Position numbers and translations under genes: made by a program. From contig JAKQBN010000083.1 of the NCBI GenBank assembly GCA_029559475.1, positions 1-24,008 on the forward strand: a DNA stretch of 24,008 bases. Direction: 5' to 3'. Every line of letters begins with the position of its first letter. Within the stretch, counting starts at the first letter, position 1. Positions 20,612-24,008 of the stretch are shown here, piece by piece. Source of the stretch: a bacterium (GTDB lineage Bacteria > UBA4055). The notes under the pieces are model-generated. The model ran no database searches and had not been told where the DNA came from. It saw only the letters and a list, made by a program, of their open reading frames with translations.

Positions 20612-21678
20612 TACTTTTCCTGTTCTTTTAATTTACTGTCAAGTACGGTTTTTACATCTTCAACCGAAATGTCTTTTATGCATTTATACTGATCCTGCTG
20701 TACGCATTTCAGCGGTGTCCGCGAATATTCAAAACAGGGAATGCAGGCATAATCTTTTTTTATGACTGCGCTTCCTTCATTCAAAGGCCCGGCATAAACA
20801 GAGCTTGTGGGGCCGAATATGGCTATGACCGGAACATTTAACGCGGCTGCTGTATGCATCAGCCCGGTGTCGCCGCAGATAAAAAGCCCGCATTTTTCAA
20901 TGATTGCGGCCGAATGAAAGAACGGCGTATTTTTTACAGCTGTCGAATTGGCAGACGATCCGGAATGGATAGCGTCCATCAGAAGATTTTCGGGTTTCGA
21001 TCCGAAGATAAGGAAGTGAACTTTATCGTTGTCAGAATAACTTTTCATCAGAGCTGAATATTTTACCGGATCCCATCTTTTCTTTTCCATATTCTTAAAC
21101 AGATCGCTTCCGGGATGAATTCCTATAAGTGTTTTTCCGTTCAGGCTGTGCGAAGAAACAAAACCATCTGCGATCTTTCTGTCGGTATCGCTGATATTTA
21201 ATGTCATTTTATGATCGCGTTCAAGCTTAATATTCAGAGCGGTCTCGAAAAGCCTGAAATTCTGTTCTATGGCGTGCAGCGAACGGTCCTCTTTAATTAA
21301 TTTGCCAGACAGAAATTCAAGATCGGGGAAATTTTTTGTTCCGTAGGATATACCGTAACGCTTTTTGCTGCCGGTGAGAAAATGAACTATCCTGTATTTG
21401 TAATGGTTCGAAGGATAAACAAGGATCGACAGATCGTATTTTTCTTTTTCGACCGCGCAGAGCAAACTGAAGCTGGATGTCAATTTATCTTTCAGGAAAT
21501 TTATCAGGTAAACACGCTTAAAACAGCCTGAATTTTCCATTATTTCCTTTATCTGGGGGCTGATCGTCAGAGCGTGGAATTCATAGCCGTCCAAACTTTT
21601 GATCTTATTGAGGACGGGAGTGACCATCAGCGAATCGCCGATCCCGATGGTAAAAAATATTAAGCACTTTTTATTCAT
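20611..21678 (-). CDS. Glycosyltransferase family 9 (LPS heptosyltransferase-like)
   Basis: 355 aa. GT9 proteins transfer heptose or similar sugars from ADP-sugars to the inner core of lipopolysaccharide on the cytoplasmic face. Visible: 'FFTIGIGDSLMVTPVLNKIK' at the N-terminus (the G.GD acceptor-side loop), 'GIHPGSD' in the middle, and 'CGDTGLMHTAAALNVPVIAIFGPT' segments at about 270-295, the nucleotide-sugar binding motif. A C-terminal cluster of four Cys ('CIPCFEY', 'KCVQQDQYKC') is typical of many family members. Specificity is not assignable. First gene of a two-gene operon with ackA, driven by a consensus promoter. Confidence 0.9.
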   Translation of the reverse strand: MNKKCLIFFTIGIGDSLMVTPVLNKIKSLDGYEFHALTISPQIKEIMENSGCFKRVYLINFLKDKLTSSFSLLCAVEKEKYDLSILVYPSNHYKYRIVHFLTGSKKRYGISYGTKNFPDLEFLSGKLIKEDRSLHAIEQNFRLFETALNIKLERDHKMTLNISDTDRKIADGFVSSHSLNGKTLIGIHPGSDLFKNMEKKRWDPVKYSALMKSYSDNDKVHFLIFGSKPENLLMDAIHSGSSANSTAVKNTPFFHSAAIIEKCGLFICGDTGLMHTAAALNVPVIAIFGPTSSVYAGPLNEGSAVIKKDYACIPCFEYSRTPLKCVQQDQYKCIKDISVEDVKTVLDSKLKEQEK

Positions 21679-21704
21679 TTTCCCGGCTTATTTTTTCAAA
21701 AGAG

Positions 21705-21733
21705 ATTATATATAAAGTCATATATTTTGTCAA
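21705..21733 (-). promoter_or_regulatory. Full-consensus sigma70 promoter of the GT9-ackA operon
   Basis: Minus strand TTGACA (21728-21733), 17-bp spacer, TATAAT (21705-21710): 12 of 12 consensus bases. The leader is about 20 nt. It should be strong and constitutive. Confidence 0.85.
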
Positions 21734-21746
21734 ATAATAAGATTAC

Positions 21747-21775
21747 TTGTTTATTATAAAAATAATTGTTAATGT
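21747..21775 (+). promoter_or_regulatory. Possible promoter of the TraB/GumN gene
   Basis: TTGTTT (21747-21752), 17-bp spacer, TAATGT (21770-21775). Weak match; the leader would carry the gagaggggg-like SD before 21805. Confidence 0.35.
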
Positions 21776-21804
21776 TATCATGATTTTTTTAAGAGAGGGG
21801 ATTT

Positions 21805-22698
21805 ATGAGAAAAATATCTGCAATAGCAGTTTACGTAATACTCACCGCATCCGTCTTATATTCTACCGTTAAAGCGAATTTTTTGTGGAAGGTTTCCGGA
21901 GCTGACGGGAAAGAAAAAGTGTATCTTCTCGGTTCGATCCATATCGTTCCTGATGATGTGTATCCTTTAAGTAAAAAGATAAATGACGCCTATGAAAGTT
22001 CGGGTTTTGTCGTGGTCGAAGCTGATGTAAATTCGATCGATCAGGCTGAAATTCAAAAACTGATGATCGAGAAAGGGATGTATTCCGATGGCGGTTCGCT
22101 TTCGGACGATCTTAATGAAGATCAGGTAAAAAAGCTTGAAAAAGCTCTCAAAAAAACAGGAATACTTGGTTTTGAACAGGTAAAAATGATGAAACCGTGG
22201 CTGATCGCACTTACAGTTCCTCAGCTTATAATATTAAAGTCCGGTTTGAAAGCCGATAACGGCATAGACATGCACTTTCTGAAAAAAGCATCAAAGGATA
22301 AGAAAAGGATCCTTGAGCTCGAATCGGCGGATTTTCAATTAGACCTTCTCAGCAGCTTTTCCGATGACCTGCAGATAAAATTCTTAGAAAGCACTCTTGA
22401 CGAACTCGATACTTTTAAGGAGGAGTACGATTCCATGGTCAAAGCATGGAAGGATGACAATGTCGCGAAGATGGAAAAGATAGTTAATGATGAATACGAT
22501 GAGAATCCCGGTCTGAAAGATATTTACAGGAAGCTTGTTTATGACAGGAACGTGAGCATGACGTCCAAGATCGACGGATATATGAAGGACAAAAGAAAGG
22601 ATAAATTCTTCGTCATAGTAGGCGCGGCTCATCTTATCGACAAGGACGGGATCGTTAAGATGCTCGAGAAAAAGGGCTATAAAGTTCAAAAAATGTAA
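21805..22698 (+). CDS. TraB/GumN family protein, secreted
   Basis: 297 aa. An N-terminal signal peptide of about 24 residues (MRK plus a hydrophobic stretch, cleavage near 'VKA-N') predicts export. Family motifs: 'LLGSIHIV' at about 40-47 (GxxH), 'YPLSKKINDAYESS', 'VVVEADVNSID', and near the C-terminus 'FFVIVGAAHLIDKDGIVKML' segments with the second conserved His. These two GxxH motifs are shared with the TIKI metalloprotease-like clan, so a metal-dependent hydrolase is likely but unproven. SD gaggggat. It ends 35 bp before the probable start of earP. Confidence 0.9.
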   Translation: MRKISAIAVYVILTASVLYSTVKANFLWKVSGADGKEKVYLLGSIHIVPDDVYPLSKKINDAYESSGFVVVEADVNSIDQAEIQKLMIEKGMYSDGGSLSDDLNEDQVKKLEKALKKTGILGFEQVKMMKPWLIALTVPQLIILKSGLKADNGIDMHFLKKASKDKKRILELESADFQLDLLSSFSDDLQIKFLESTLDELDTFKEEYDSMVKAWKDDNVAKMEKIVNDEYDENPGLKDIYRKLVYDRNVSMTSKIDGYMKDKRKDKFFVIVGAAHLIDKDGIVKMLEKKGYKVQKM

Positions 22699-22733
22699 AC
22701 TGCGGATCTTTTACGGAATTCAAATATAAAAAT

Positions 22734-23849
22734 ATTGATATTTTCTGCGATGTGATCGACAATTTCGGCGATGCGGGAGTTACTTACCGGCTTGTGCGTA
22801 ATCTTATAATTGAACTGTCCGGTGTCAGGATCAGGCTTTTTACGAACGGGCTGAAAGCTTTTTCTGAATTGAATGGAGATATAGATTCATGCAGCAAAAG
22901 TCAAAGTATAGGCGGAGCGGAATATTATTCATACGAAGTGATAGATGAAGAGTTTTTAAGAAAATATCCGCCGGCCGAACTTGTTATAGAAGCTTTCGCG
23001 TGCAATATTCCTCAACTGTATTATCAGACAGCGTTAAATTCAGAATGTCTGATTATCAATATCGATCATCTTTCGGCGGAGAAATGGATCGAAGGAATTC
23101 ACTTAAAAGAATCACTTACAGGAGCGAAAGCGAAAAAGTTCTTTTTCATGCCGGGATTTACATTGAATTCGGGAGGTCTGATACTGGACAGGATTCATAG
23201 TGTATCAGAAAAAAAGCAGTTCAGAAAAGACCTGTGCCGTTTTTTTAAGCTCGACGGGGATGCGCTGATCGGTACTGTCTTTACTTATGAACACGATTTT
23301 TCAGGTTTAATATCAGATATTTTTACTTACGGCAAAAAGACTGAGCTTATCATTTTCGGAGAAAAGAGCAGATCTTCTTTTGAGCCTCTGCTGATGAACT
23401 TCGGTTTTGACCGTATGGGCAACAGGTTTTCTAAGAAGAACATGACGGTTATTTTTGCCGGATTTATTCTGCAGGAGAATTACGATCTGCTGCTTAAAGC
23501 CGCCGACTTTAATTTCGTTCGGGGCGAGGATTCATGGGCGAGAGCCTGTCTTTCCGGAAGACCTTTCATCTGGCACAGTTATTTTCAGAAAGATAATTAT
23601 CAGCTTGTTAAAGTTAAGGCGTTCAACGATCTTTTAAAGAGTTATTACGCCGATACGGAACTTTTTGGCAAACTGTCGGAATATCAGACAGTATTTAACG
23701 ACCGTTCAGACGGCGTAAAAGATCTGCCATTTTCATTTTTCCTGGAGAACCTTGAGCCTATTTCAAGCTCAAATGAGGATATGAGTGAATTTTTATTTAA
23801 GAATTGCAATTTGATTAATAATTTATTATTTTTCGCCGATTCTTTATAA
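22734..23849 (+). CDS. earP: EF-P arginine rhamnosyltransferase (EarP)
   Basis: EarP attaches rhamnose from dTDP-L-rhamnose to a conserved Arg of elongation factor P, activating it to relieve polyproline stalling. Signatures: 'DIFCDVIDNFGDAGVTYRL' at the N-terminus with the two conserved Asp, and 'VRGEDSWARACLSGRPFIWH' near 255-275 with the conserved Glu. The first ATG/GTG/TTG in frame is GTG at 22752, which would cut off 'IDIFCDV', the first beta strand of the family. The frame is open back to 22683, and an ATT at 22734 gives the best N-terminus, so I place the start there; the ATT start is inference. With it the protein is 371 aa, the normal size. No efp gene is visible in the window. Confidence 0.9.
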   Translation: MDIFCDVIDNFGDAGVTYRLVRNLIIELSGVRIRLFTNGLKAFSELNGDIDSCSKSQSIGGAEYYSYEVIDEEFLRKYPPAELVIEAFACNIPQLYYQTALNSECLIINIDHLSAEKWIEGIHLKESLTGAKAKKFFFMPGFTLNSGGLILDRIHSVSEKKQFRKDLCRFFKLDGDALIGTVFTYEHDFSGLISDIFTYGKKTELIIFGEKSRSSFEPLLMNFGFDRMGNRFSKKNMTVIFAGFILQENYDLLLKAADFNFVRGEDSWARACLSGRPFIWHSYFQKDNYQLVKVKAFNDLLKSYYADTELFGKLSEYQTVFNDRSDGVKDLPFSFFLENLEPISSSNEDMSEFLFKNCNLINNLLFFADSL

Positions 23850-23986
23850 GAATTATAAAAAATTGACATAAAGGAGTCAACTATTAATAAAATGAATTTT
23901 TAGAACCGCCCAAAACCCGTTCATTGACATAGTCAAGACAGTCCAAAAAAATCACGCTATTTCAAAGAGCATAAGACATTGATATT
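23850..23986. other. Intergenic stretch with two TTGAC/GTCAA inverted repeats
   Basis: TTGAC (23863-23867) with GTCAA (23876-23880), and TTGAC (23924-23928) with GTCAA (23932-23936). Each TTGAC is also part of a TTGACA that could be a -35, but I see no matching -10 at 16-18 bp. No gene is seen here. Confidence 0.4.
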
Positions 23987-24008
23987 ATGGCTAAGCATTC
24001 GCAGGACA
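23987..24008 (+). CDS. Possible start of a gene cut by the window end
   Basis: ATG at 23987 followed by seven sense codons (Met-Ala-Lys-His-Ser-Gln-Asp) to the window end. No clear SD. Too short to identify. Confidence 0.3.

Noticed and set aside
1-24008. CRISPR arrays, tRNA or rRNA genes, complete insertion sequences
   Set aside because: I saw no regularly spaced repeats, no cloverleaf-like segments and no transposase with terminal repeats in the window.

Overview
This window looks like chromosome from a diderm, probably anaerobic bacterium of an uncultured lineage. Diderm features are a predicted outer-membrane beta-barrel ending in Phe, two lipoproteins, an LPS-type GT9 glycosyltransferase and a full set of Shine-Dalgarno (SD) led genes. 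An aldehyde:ferredoxin oxidoreductase (AOR, tungsten/molybdenum) family enzyme, acetate kinase and methylmalonyl-CoA epimerase fit a fermentative or anaerobic life. The phylum cannot be fixed from the sequence; a member of the FCB/Spirochaete-like candidate phyla is a guess. Housekeeping promoters are of the sigma70 type, with TTGACA-like -35 boxes, 16-17 bp spacers and -10 boxes often written TATATT or TATCTT.

Region by region. 1-3780 is a small defence/accessory segment: the C-terminal part of a type I restriction HsdR, then an AT-rich AbiE-like type IV toxin-antitoxin pair whose promoter is overlaid by an inverted-repeat operator and whose genes lack SD sites. 3787-6794 is a minus-strand housekeeping operon: lipoprotein, 61-aa zinc-ribbon-like protein, asnS, methylmalonyl-CoA epimerase and a stand-alone cyclic-nucleotide-binding protein. 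A UUCG terminator-like hairpin sits just before asnS. 6961-10614 is a tight plus-strand operon: AOR-family oxidoreductase, ThiS/MoaD-like carrier, PpnP nucleoside phosphorylase, short ThiF-type E1 enzyme and an unknown tail-anchored protein. 10615-10994 carries no convincing gene but is rich in nested complementary arms. 10995-14956 holds a Nudix hydrolase divergent from two tandem paralogous TPR histidine kinases, each with its own near-identical promoter layout.

15033-18087 carries an outer-membrane protein with two calcium-loop motifs, a BtuF-like binding lipoprotein and an unknown conserved-looking 191-aa gene. 18068-21678 runs on the minus strand: GT9 glycosyltransferase and acetate kinase, then the SRP RNA gene (ffs), then pdxA. 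Between pdxA and ffs, on the plus strand, is a short unannotated transcription unit: a CRP/FNR-type palindrome centred exactly 41.5 bp before the predicted start, a perfect TATAAT, about 70 nt with two hairpins, and a terminator. I read this as a candidate regulated small RNA. 21805-23849 has a TraB/GumN-family protein and EarP, the EF-P arginine rhamnosyltransferase, whose conserved N-terminus lies upstream of any ATG/GTG/TTG. The window ends in the first codons of a further possible gene.

The most promising undescribed items are the CRP-class-II small RNA unit, the AOR-ThiS-PpnP-ThiF-membrane protein operon, and the structured 380-bp gap after it.
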